DNA of 37,099 nucleotides from a virus: positions 1 through 37,099 of IMG/VR virus record IMGVR_UViG_3300036985_002254. The stretch is one strand, 5' to 3'. The translations under genes were made by a program, and so were the position numbers. Within the stretch, counting starts at the first letter, position 1. Every line of letters begins with the position of its first letter. Shown piece by piece: positions 30,932-37,099 of the stretch. The notes below the pieces were generated by a model. It was not told the origin of the DNA. It saw only the letters and a list, made by a program, of their open reading frames with translations, and did not search any database.

Positions 30932-31160
30932 AGAAAATCACCTTGAAGTTGAGATACCATCCGTAGACTACGATTGGTATTAATACGAACCAGATGTAAA
31001 ACTCTGGAATCATTTCTCCGAACTGGTTAATTGTGACTAGCGCAGCGGCTACTCCACTGAAGTAAGCCACCCACCAAATTGCCATCGCCCAAAGGAACAT
31101 AGCAAACGTATAACACAGTGAGAAGATCTGAATAAGATATTTCGCTTGATTAACATTCAT
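30912..31160 (-). CDS. Small membrane protein, two transmembrane helices
   Basis: This 82-residue protein has two hydrophobic helices (about 12-40, with FAMFLWAMAIWWVAYF, and 52-70, IWFVLIPIVVYGWYL). The ATG at 31160 overlaps the stop of the preceding gene; a GTG at 31169 is less likely. Function unknown; a membrane role within the early operon, such as superinfection control, is only speculation. Confidence 0.7.
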   Translation of the reverse strand: MNVNQAKYLIQIFSLCYTFAMFLWAMAIWWVAYFSGVAAALVTINQFGEMIPEFYIWFVLIPIVVYGWYLNFKVIFYGRSDV

Positions 31161-31474
31161 CGAGTCCACCCAGTTATTGTTGTTCTTATATCATTAACAA
31201 TGGACTGAGGCTCTAACTTTCTCTCATATTTATCTATATTATTTTTTATTGTAGATAATGCAGAGTCTAATTCATTGCGATCAGGAAGTATGAATACTTC
31301 ACCACGTGGAACTTCTGTACTTCTTAATGCAATACAATATGATGTACCATGTGCATTTACAGACATACAATCCTCATCTTCACCTCTAGCAGTTCCAATT
31401 ACTATTTTCCACCCTCTATATTCTCCCAACTCCGTTTGTACGGAATCTATTGTTTCTGGGTATCCATTCATCAT
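31157..31474 (-). CDS. 105-residue protein, function unknown
   Basis: This alpha/beta protein has paired strands (GWKIVIGTARGEDEDCMSV, SYCIALRSTEVPRGEVFIL) and a helical C-terminus. It is overlapped by ATGA on both sides. No family is recognised. Confidence 0.7.
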   Translation of the reverse strand: MMNGYPETIDSVQTELGEYRGWKIVIGTARGEDEDCMSVNAHGTSYCIALRSTEVPRGEVFILPDRNELDSALSTIKNNIDKYERKLEPQSIVNDIRTTITGWTR

Positions 31475-32070
31475 CGCACCTTTCCGTCTCCCAGATAGTA
31501 ATTACCATCTGCGAAGATGATAACATTCGCCAAGATGAGTTCCTCTACAAGTCCATAGAGAACATTATCTAACTGTGCGTGGACGTTACCGTGCTCGCTG
31601 GGTGAACTACATACGAACAAATTCTTCGGGTGGTTATCTTTCTTATTGAGGTTGATGTGGTGAACGTGCTCCCAAGGTTTGAGTTTTCTGCCAGCCACAA
31701 TCTCTGCCACCTGTCTGTAGTTACGAATCGCTCCTGTAGACATAAAATCATATTCATTATACGGAACCTCGTGTGTTAATCCTTTAATCAACTTCGACTT
31801 CATCTTACGAACGGATGTAGTCGTTCTACCCATCTTCTCTGCGATCTCTTTATTTGGGAGAGTCATCAATGATTTCAGCATACGAATATTCGCATACGTC
31901 CAGAAGCGCTTATTAGTAACGGTACGACAACCATACTTTGAGAGTCCAAGTTTTTTAACCCTCGACTCTACTGCTTCCTCACTATGACCGACCCATTTTG
32001 CCAACTCATATGAGTTCATCTCAAGATAATGATTCTGTAAAAATATATCTTGAACTTCAGTCCACTTCAT
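31471..32070 (-). CDS. HNH endonuclease with Myb/HTH-like N-terminus
   Basis: This 199-residue protein contains two helix-turn-helix-like segments (WTEVQDIFLQNHYLEMNSYE and NKEIAEKMGRTTTSVRKMKS). They resemble SANT/Myb-like DNA-binding modules. An HNH domain follows (EHVHHINLNKKDNHPKNLFV, then SEHGNVH). It differs from the DRxxN-type HNH group here. It is probably a free-standing homing endonuclease. The stop is coupled to the next gene by ATGA. Confidence 0.85.
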   Translation of the reverse strand: MKWTEVQDIFLQNHYLEMNSYELAKWVGHSEEAVESRVKKLGLSKYGCRTVTNKRFWTYANIRMLKSLMTLPNKEIAEKMGRTTTSVRKMKSKLIKGLTHEVPYNEYDFMSTGAIRNYRQVAEIVAGRKLKPWEHVHHINLNKKDNHPKNLFVCSSPSEHGNVHAQLDNVLYGLVEELILANVIIFADGNYYLGDGKVR

Positions 32071-32071
32071 G

Positions 32072-32233
32072 TTAGTCCTTCTTACATAAAAGTAAATCTA
32101 TATTCACTTCGCAATTTCCATATTTATGCTTAACAAGAAAGTTATGAATCCTCGTCTTTATGTAGGTTTCAATTTTATCATTTTCTTGTGGTATTTTAAA
32201 CGCATGAGAGCGAGTCATTTCCTCAATATACAT
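32072..32233 (-). CDS. 53-residue small protein
   Basis: The ATG at 32233 is preceded by GGAG. The 53 residues form a helical, charged protein (KIETYIKTRIHNFLVKHKY) with two Cys near the end. No family is recognised. It begins about one codon after the preceding stop. Confidence 0.62.
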   Translation of the reverse strand: MYIEEMTRSHAFKIPQENDKIETYIKTRIHNFLVKHKYGNCEVNIDLLLCKKD

Positions 32234-32234
32234 A

Positions 32235-32444
32235 TTACCAGTAACTCCATATCACTTCATTATCTTCCACATAAGGAGAGAAGTGCATCTCAATCAAAAG
32301 TTTAGTCAAGTCACGAGATGGCTCAACAATATTAAGAACGTGCACCCTCATATTTACAATCTTTATTGCTTTTAAAATTACATCTCTATCAACGGTAGTA
32401 ACTCCATACAGATAAATCTGTTTAGGTTTAACGACTGCTTTCAC
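32235..32444 (-). CDS. 69-residue protein, start uncertain
   Basis: A GTG at 32444 is the only standard start, but the frame upstream also reads as coding (NLLNDEIFFVKAVVKPKQ) with no ATG or GTG back into the previous gene. The product has an alpha/beta pattern (QIYLYGVTTVDRDVILKAIK). A non-standard start or a small frameshift is possible. No family is recognised. Confidence 0.55.
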   Translation of the reverse strand: MKAVVKPKQIYLYGVTTVDRDVILKAIKIVNMRVHVLNIVEPSRDLTKLLIEMHFSPYVEDNEVIWSYW

Positions 32445-32470
32445 AAAGAATATTTCATCATTTAAAAGAT

Positions 32471-32725
32471 TTAGGATTGTGGCAGAGAGTTCAGTTCTTC
32501 CTGTGATAGAGGTCGATTCGACGGACGTGATACTTCCTCAAAGGTTAGATTGATCCCATCGTGTTTAAAGTGGGCAATCTTTTTACCATCAAAGAAAATA
32601 TCTTCAAAGATAAGATTACCTTTCTCACGTTTCTTAAACGTGAGTTTTCTCATCACGAGTGCGTTCACATGCTGCTGCTTAAAGCGTAAGATACGCTTGA
32701 TTTTCTGCTTCTGTGCGTCGGTCAT
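32471..32725 (-). CDS. 84-residue basic protein
   Basis: This protein starts with a strongly basic helix (QKQKIKRILRFKQQHVNALV), then a beta segment. The basic helix may bind nucleic acid. The ATG overlaps the DUF3310 stop by ATGA. No family is recognised. Confidence 0.68.
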   Translation of the reverse strand: MTDAQKQKIKRILRFKQQHVNALVMRKLTFKKREKGNLIFEDIFFDGKKIAHFKHDGINLTFEEVSRPSNRPLSQEELNSLPQS

Positions 32726-32982
32726 ACTTTAATCTCTCCCTTCTCCGAGTATTCAATCAGCCAGGTGAGATAGACCTTAGCCTTGCGAAGATCCTCAATG
32801 CCATTCTTTTTATCAGCACGAGAAATGTACTTGATTACATTTCCCTGAAGGAATCCAATGAACTGATCCTTCTTCATTGTCGCAGCCATATACTCGATAG
32901 GCTGGATCTTCTGCGATTCATAATGCGGCTGATGAGCCACATCTACCGTTTGCACTTTACATGCGCATCCTTCTTTTTCCAT
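32722..32982 (-). CDS. DUF3310 protein
   Basis: This 86-residue protein has QPHYESQKIQPIEYM and FLQGNVIKYISRADKKNG followed by IEDLRKAKVYLTWLI, the hallmark of DUF3310, widespread in phages and thought to act in nucleotide metabolism. Two Cys near the start (CAC) may be extra. It is placed next to the reductase genes, in keeping with such a role. Confidence 0.85.
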   Translation of the reverse strand: MEKEGCACKVQTVDVAHQPHYESQKIQPIEYMAATMKKDQFIGFLQGNVIKYISRADKKNGIEDLRKAKVYLTWLIEYSEKGEIKV

Positions 32983-33123
32983 TTACTTCGCCTCGAATAA
33001 ATTACAATCCTCTATCTTCCAAGAAAGGTAGAAGCAATCTTGATTCTTTACACAGAATCCTGTGTCTTTATCAAATGCATCTATTGGGATGCAATGAAGA
33101 CACTTACCTAGACAAGGAATCAT
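32983..33123 (-). CDS. 46-residue cysteine-rich mini-protein
   Basis: Cys are spaced CLGKCLHC (4-11), C24, C30 and C40. A metal-binding or redox role is likely but unproven. It is coupled by TAATG to its upstream neighbour and followed directly by the DUF3310 start (TAAATG). It is not a recognised family. Confidence 0.65.
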   Translation of the reverse strand: MIPCLGKCLHCIPIDAFDKDTGFCVKNQDCFYLSWKIEDCNLFEAK

Positions 33124-33257
33124 TACTCCTCGTAATCTTCACAATTCTCACGCTTCATTGTAAGGAGAAGTTCATGACCTCTCCCACAACGATACGCATC
33201 ATCTTCTGGATCTCCTTCATCTGCATGAATACACATCCAGCAATCATTTACGAGCAC
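33123..33257 (-). CDS. 44-residue zinc-knuckle-like mini-protein
   Basis: The GTG at 33257 lies inside the reductase tail. The product has CWMC (6-9), H11, CGRGH (24-28) and C39, typical of a small zinc fold. Its stop overlaps the next ATG (TAATG). The codon use of the frame and the cysteine pattern argue that it is real. Confidence 0.55.
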   Translation of the reverse strand: MLVNDCWMCIHADEGDPEDDAYRCGRGHELLLTMKRENCEDYEE

Positions 33258-35404
33258 TTGCTCTTGCCGCAATTCAAACATACTTGGCAACCTTCCTGCA
33301 TGACAAACTTTGGGTTATCACAACACTGTTCCTGTTGATTCTGTGGTGCTACTGGAATCTTATTAGATGCTGCGAGAACTGGAACACTATTGTTCTGCTC
33401 AATTATGCACGCAAGCCTATTAACAGTGTTATTAATGCACTTTCCAGTAATATCAGCGCACGACTTTCCACCAGACTGCTTATTGTTCATTGCAGTGTTA
33501 CACTTAACACGCCCGAACTGCTTAACGTAACTTTCAGCAGGCGTTCCACAGTCAAGTCCGACTGAAATGGATCGTCCAATTGCTGCCATGTTTCCTGTAC
33601 AACCGCCAGTTCCATCTCCTTCAACGAAGACTTTCGTAGGTGATTCTCCATCGTGTCCAACGATAACGTAGAATTTCCCACATCCAGACCTGACTTTGTA
33701 GATGTATGCTGGAGTAATACTTTCATAAAATTCGTCCTCAACCCAATCAATGATGTTATCAGTGACGGTAATATGATCAGTTTCCATCTTCTTCTGGCTT
33801 GATGTTTCCGTCACGCTCGCCTTCGTCAAACATAACACTTCCTCATCCCTTGAACCTGAACGATAGATGGTAAGACCTTTGCAGTTGGATTTCCAAGCAA
33901 GGATGATCGCCTTTGCAATATCTTCACGAGTTGCCTCTTTCGGCATATTGATTGTCTTACTAACGGCATTGTTTACATGCTTCTGGAACGATGCCTGCAT
34001 CTTGATATGATCCTGATACGATATATCCATTGCGCCACGGAAGAGTTTCTTGAAATCCTCTGGAAGCCAATCAATATCTTGTATAGTTCCTTTCTCCATA
34101 ACGTGTTTTACAACATCATGGTAGAGATTCATATCTCCTTCTCTCTCACAGATAATCTTGAGTTCTGCATCAAACTGTGGGTGAACTACGACCCTCTCAC
34201 CAGTAGTATCCTTACGGGTGTACGCCCATGCGAACACTGGCTCGATACCAGATGATACTCCGGCGAGAATACTAATCGTTCCAGTTGGCGCGATAGTAGT
34301 CCTAGTTGAATTTTTTGGGTTCCGCATATCTCCTGAAAGATGACAAGAGGCAACATAAGCGTCACCATCAATGTAACTCATAAGTTTTTCACCAAGAGAG
34401 AATGCTCGCTCATCATCGTAAGGGATCCTCATCTTGAGAAGCATGTCATGGAAACCCATTACGCCAAGACCAATCTTACGAGTTCTCTTTGTAGCCGTCT
34501 CAATTTCTTCCAGTGGATACTTATTAGCATCTATCACAGCATCTAAGAAGCGAACAGCAGCATACGTGGTTAGATATAAACGATTGAAATCAATCTCTCC
34601 ATCCGGAAGAACAAAGTTTGCGAGATTAATACTTCCAAGATTACAAGATTCATTTGGAAGAAGAGGCTGCTCACCACACGGATTGGTTGCTACCATATCG
34701 CCGAGTTCTGGGTTGGGGTTATCTCTGTTGATGGTGTCTTTAAAGAGAACTCCTGGCTCTCCATTCTGGTAAATACCTTCGACGATTTCTTTAAACACAT
34801 CATCGTAATCAGAATTACCACGAGGATAAGTAGTTGAGATCATCTTCATGAATTTGTCATCAAGCATAACCGACAGATTGAAATTCTTAATCTTACCCTC
34901 GGTGCGTTTACACTTGATGAACTTAAGAATCTCTGGGTGAGTGTATTCGAGAACGCCCATGTTGGCTCCTCTACGTTTGCCACCCTGCTTGATTGCATTA
35001 GTAGCAGCGTCAAACACTTCCATGAATGAAACTACTCCAGATGCAACTCCGTTTGTGGATTTAACTGTACTTCCTTCTGCACGAAGTGAAGTGAAAGAAA
35101 ATCCTGTGCCACCACCAGTCTTATGAATAATCGCTGCGTTCTTCACGGCATCGAATATACTGGGAATTGAATCCTCGACGGGAAGCACGAAGCATGCAGA
35201 TAACTGACCTGATGCTGTTCCTGCGTTCATCACCGTTGGTGAATTTGGAATGAAATCCTTATTACCAATGAGATCACGCATATCTGAAATATCTTCGGCT
35301 GTTTTACAAACTGCTCCGACAATACGCTCCGTAATATCTTTCCAGTTGTTTTCGCCATTGGCGCAATACCTTTCTTTGATTAATCTATCCTCATATTCTC
35401 CCAT
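33248..35404 (-). CDS. nrdJ: Class II (adenosylcobalamin) ribonucleotide reductase
   Basis: This 718-residue enzyme makes deoxyribonucleotides without oxygen or iron. Motifs are NSPTVMNAG (54-62), C71 of the redox pair, GGGTGFSF (97-104), catalytic NPCGEQP (N241, C243, E245), C254, and a C-terminal CQVCLNCGKSKC thiol tail for re-reduction. GGAG lies 6 nt before the ATG at 35404; a TTG at 35416 is less likely. The start lies directly after a 40-residue gene. It would supply dNTPs for viral replication if the host provides cobalamin. Confidence 0.95.
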   Translation of the reverse strand: MGEYEDRLIKERYCANGENNWKDITERIVGAVCKTAEDISDMRDLIGNKDFIPNSPTVMNAGTASGQLSACFVLPVEDSIPSIFDAVKNAAIIHKTGGGTGFSFTSLRAEGSTVKSTNGVASGVVSFMEVFDAATNAIKQGGKRRGANMGVLEYTHPEILKFIKCKRTEGKIKNFNLSVMLDDKFMKMISTTYPRGNSDYDDVFKEIVEGIYQNGEPGVLFKDTINRDNPNPELGDMVATNPCGEQPLLPNESCNLGSINLANFVLPDGEIDFNRLYLTTYAAVRFLDAVIDANKYPLEEIETATKRTRKIGLGVMGFHDMLLKMRIPYDDERAFSLGEKLMSYIDGDAYVASCHLSGDMRNPKNSTRTTIAPTGTISILAGVSSGIEPVFAWAYTRKDTTGERVVVHPQFDAELKIICEREGDMNLYHDVVKHVMEKGTIQDIDWLPEDFKKLFRGAMDISYQDHIKMQASFQKHVNNAVSKTINMPKEATREDIAKAIILAWKSNCKGLTIYRSGSRDEEVLCLTKASVTETSSQKKMETDHITVTDNIIDWVEDEFYESITPAYIYKVRSGCGKFYVIVGHDGESPTKVFVEGDGTGGCTGNMAAIGRSISVGLDCGTPAESYVKQFGRVKCNTAMNNKQSGGKSCADITGKCINNTVNRLACIIEQNNSVPVLAASNKIPVAPQNQQEQCCDNPKFVMQEGCQVCLNCGKSKCS

Positions 35405-35405
35405 G

Positions 35406-35528
35406 TTACTCTCCAAACCAATCGAAATCTTTTAAGAAGTCTAAATCTTCTTGCGTCATCATATTGTCTTCAACTATCTCATGATATCCCAATGTTTCAT
35501 AGATGAAAACAAAGAGTGGGTCTAACAT
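35406..35528 (-). CDS. 40-residue acidic mini-protein
   Basis: The ATG at 35528 gives a 40-residue acidic product (ETLGYHEIVEDNMMTQEDLD) whose stop lies one base before the reductase ATG. It is probably a coupled leader or a small acidic regulator of the reductase. No family is recognised. Confidence 0.6.
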   Translation of the reverse strand: MLDPLFVFIYETLGYHEIVEDNMMTQEDLDFLKDFDWFGE

Positions 35529-35533
35529 AAAAA

Positions 35534-35788
35534 TTAGAGGTCTACCCTACCAGTTGTAGGGAAGTCAAGGGATGCGCGGAATTCCGTGTACTTATTGATC
35601 CAATTCATGAAGTGATACTTATTAAGACCACTTGCCTTGGTAGTAATGCAATGAGTCCTAAACTGCATTGCGTAAGAAGTCATCATTGCAAAAACATCAG
35701 TCTTCGATGCATACTTTTTATATACATCCGTGACGTAAATAAAATCATTATTCATAGTCTTTCCAATCTGTAATTTAATAGTCGTCAT
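35534..35788 (-). CDS. 84-residue protein, function unknown
   Basis: This helical protein has a beta-like start (TTIKLQIGKTMNNDFIYVTD) and many aromatics. It overlaps the nuclease stop by ATGA, so it is translated with it. No family is recognised. Confidence 0.68.
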   Translation of the reverse strand: MTTIKLQIGKTMNNDFIYVTDVYKKYASKTDVFAMMTSYAMQFRTHCITTKASGLNKYHFMNWINKYTEFRASLDFPTTGRVDL

Positions 35789-36507
35789 AATTCTACTTCC
35801 TCAGGTTTACACATTCCACAGTACGAAAACATCACCATCGAACACGAGCGCGGGAACACATTCATTTCAAGTGCGTCGCGGAGTGCTGCAATCTGTCTAT
35901 CTACTGTCGTCATACTTCGCTTCGGGATATCATAAGTCTCCGCCTTCTGCAACACCGGATTGATGATACGGCATGTTGTCGCTGGAAGTGTCGGATTAAC
36001 TTCATCCCAGAGTTTCTTATAAAGTGCTGACTGCAACTTAATAGACGCTGGTTTAATCTTCGCTCCTGTTTTATATTCAACAATACAAACGCTTTTCTTA
36101 TCCTCGTTCAAATCTACACGGTCAATAAAACCAGTGAGATACTGAACTGGACTTTTAAGTTTCTTCTCTACGCAGAGAGGATACCAAAGATCGCGTCCAA
36201 GTTTCTTTAACTGTTCATCCTCGTATTCAAGGAACCACCGAGCATTATCTTTCTCTGCTTCCGTGAATGTCTTTGGGATACATTCTTCCCAACTTCCTAC
36301 AGTAAGCATATCGTTATGAAGAATAAACTTCTCCGCCCAATCATGGAATCTCGTACCGAGTTCCATCGCTGGTGAAGGAGGTGTTCGTATCTTCTTGATA
36401 TAACGCAGATAGAACTGTCGAGGACAGATGTTGAAAGTTTCCAACTGACTCTTTGATATATACCAAGTAGCTGCATCAATATTATGATTTTCAAGTTTTT
36501 CCGTCAT
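35785..36507 (-). CDS. Cas4/RecB-like PD-(D/E)XK nuclease with Fe-S cysteines
   Basis: This 240-residue protein has all the parts of the Cas4/AddB group: C28 (CPRQFYLRY), H55 (GTRFHDW), D129 (GFIDRVD), E144-x-K146 (VEYKTG), the QxxxY-like Q159/Y163, and C222, C230, C233 (SC.. then YCGMC), which with C28 would hold a 4Fe-4S cluster. Such enzymes resect DNA ends. There is no CRISPR array near, so a role in viral replication or recombination is likely. GTGAG precedes the ATG. Confidence 0.9.
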   Translation of the reverse strand: MTEKLENHNIDAATWYISKSQLETFNICPRQFYLRYIKKIRTPPSPAMELGTRFHDWAEKFILHNDMLTVGSWEECIPKTFTEAEKDNARWFLEYEDEQLKKLGRDLWYPLCVEKKLKSPVQYLTGFIDRVDLNEDKKSVCIVEYKTGAKIKPASIKLQSALYKKLWDEVNPTLPATTCRIINPVLQKAETYDIPKRSMTTVDRQIAALRDALEMNVFPRSCSMVMFSYCGMCKPEEVEL

Positions 36508-36940
36508 GTCTACTCACTACATTTCTACAATATTCAACAAACTCCTTAAACGTTCTATTGGATTTAGTGGTGTTGCATTTATTGCAAATAATCCAAATAT
36601 TATTTTCCCGTATGGCAGACTCATTATTGATTCTATCAAGAGTTTTATCTTTATCTGAAATAAATTTGGTTCCACAAATAGGACACTCTTTGACAGATGT
36701 AAACAAATTCTCAACGAATTTTATAGAGACACAGATATTATATCCACAATCTCTATGGTGTCTAATAGAATCTTTAGATTTAAACTGCATTAAATTATTT
36801 TTTCTATGTACACGTTGCCGTTGCACATTACATAGTTTACATCTAGTATCATATCCATCTGTACGACTTGAATCTTTTCCGAAATCAGATAAATCTTTAA
36901 TTTCTGAGCAGATAGAGCATCGTCTACGAGTATCAGTCAT
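36491..36940 (-). CDS. HNH endonuclease between PCNA and Cas4-like nuclease
   Basis: This 149-residue protein has C8/C11 and C34/C37 in the N-terminal knuckle, CPICGTKF, the active-site stretch KTLDRINN and ICNKCNTTKSN. All ligands are intact. It is AT-rich, overlaps the PCNA stop by 8 bases and the nuclease gene by 17. It belongs to the same group as the genes at 329, 6580 and 11216. Confidence 0.88.
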   Translation of the reverse strand: MTDTRRRCSICSEIKDLSDFGKDSSRTDGYDTRCKLCNVQRQRVHRKNNLMQFKSKDSIRHHRDCGYNICVSIKFVENLFTSVKECPICGTKFISDKDKTLDRINNESAIRENNIWIICNKCNTTKSNRTFKEFVEYCRNVVSRHDGKT

Positions 36941-37099
36941 TTTCTATTCTCGGGGCTAAATGCCATATTAATTCTATAGTATCATCGGAGGCTTCGAGTT
37001 TACAGGGATAATCAGTATTTAAATAAATCTTAATATTTTCCACTCTACCCTTTTTAATTACCTTTGCCATTTTAAGCATATAATCAAAACTAAACCCGG
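36933..37099 (-). CDS. PCNA-like sliding clamp, C-terminal part only
   Basis: The visible 54 residues contain the C-terminal pattern of archaeal PCNA: GFSFDYMLKMAKVI, then IKIYLNTDYPCKLEA, and the ending IWHLAPRIEND, which matches the LAPRIE close of the clamp. The N-terminal about 190 residues lie beyond the right edge. PCNA tethers polymerases and nucleases such as XPF to DNA. Its stop overlaps the HNH start by 8 bases. It is presumably an early gene of this leftward operon. Confidence 0.85.
   Translation of the reverse strand, partial: GFSFDYMLKMAKVIKKGRVENIKIYLNTDYPCKLEASDDTIELIWHLAPRIEND

Noticed and set aside
33487-33750. Minus-strand 87-residue frame in the reductase gene
   Set aside because: It is an alternative frame within a well-supported gene.
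35785-36507. Possible CRISPR-associated locus around the Cas4-like gene
   Set aside because: No array, cas1 or cas2 is present; the gene sits in a replication operon.

Overview
This 37.1 kb window looks like most of the genome, or a large slice, of an archaeal tailed virus (Caudoviricetes, siphovirus-like) or a closely related provirus. The viral assignment rests on an ordered head-to-tail gene set: terminase, portal, prohead protease, decoration protein, HK97-like capsid protein, connectors, tail tube, frameshifted tail chaperone, tape measure, baseplate hub, fibres and LamG proteins. The archaeal assignment rests on the C-terminus of a PCNA sliding clamp, an MCM-like AAA+ helicase core, an XPF/Hef-type ERCC4 nuclease with a helix-hairpin-helix tail, TTTAAATA/TTTATATA promoter boxes (some only about 20 nt before a start codon, as in leaderless archaeal genes) and GGTGAT/GGAGG-type ribosome binding sites. 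The host cannot be named from the sequence. A moderate GC content, judged by eye, and a cobalamin-dependent ribonucleotide reductase would fit many euryarchaea, including methanogens; this is inference.

Layout. Positions 1-3520 hold a leftward early/control region of very small, stop-start-coupled genes, with one HNH endonuclease gene (329-856) running the opposite way. Several open frames here (928-1236, about 1396-1498, 2475-2772) are broken or lack a normal start. Positions 3520-4137 are a non-coding divergent control region with an inverted repeat, a GC-rich alternating purine-pyrimidine tract (3861-3979) and AT-rich TATA candidates. Positions 4138-27306 are one long rightward structural operon. 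It runs packaging, head, tail, tape measure, baseplate, fibres, three consecutive LamG lectin-like proteins, a repeat protein, a BppU_N-like protein, a PAS-domain protein and a holin/XhlA-like membrane protein. Two AT-rich HNH genes interrupt it, after terminase and after the capsid gene. Positions 37099-27296 are a tightly packed leftward operon for DNA replication and nucleotide metabolism: PCNA (partial), HNH, Cas4/RecB-like nuclease, class II ribonucleotide reductase, a DUF3310 protein, HNH, XPF-like nuclease, LAGLIDADG endonuclease, the MCM-like ATPase and many mini-proteins, several with cysteine clusters. The two operons converge with an 11-base overlap at 27296-27306.

How it works together (inference). 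PCNA, MCM, the ERCC4 nuclease, the Cas4-like nuclease and the reductase form a partly self-sufficient archaeal-style replication and repair set. The early mini-genes probably include regulators or host-takeover peptides. The late operon builds the particle and ends with lysis-like functions. Six homing-type endonuclease genes (five HNH, one LAGLIDADG) sit at gene boundaries and usually overlap the neighbouring stop or start codon.

Most unusual items: a tail-chaperone gene that appears to use a +1 frameshift at CTT TAA inside a 10-bp tandem repeat; a PAS-domain protein at the end of the late operon; an 18-residue repeat protein made of two copies of a five-repeat unit; a compact MCM core without the N-terminal domain, coupled to a LAGLIDADG gene; an HNH gene that has lost its second pair of zinc ligands; and the early control region, with leaderless promoters, competing hairpins and a recurring TCCGACGTG motif. 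Assignments come from reading motifs by eye; no database search was run.
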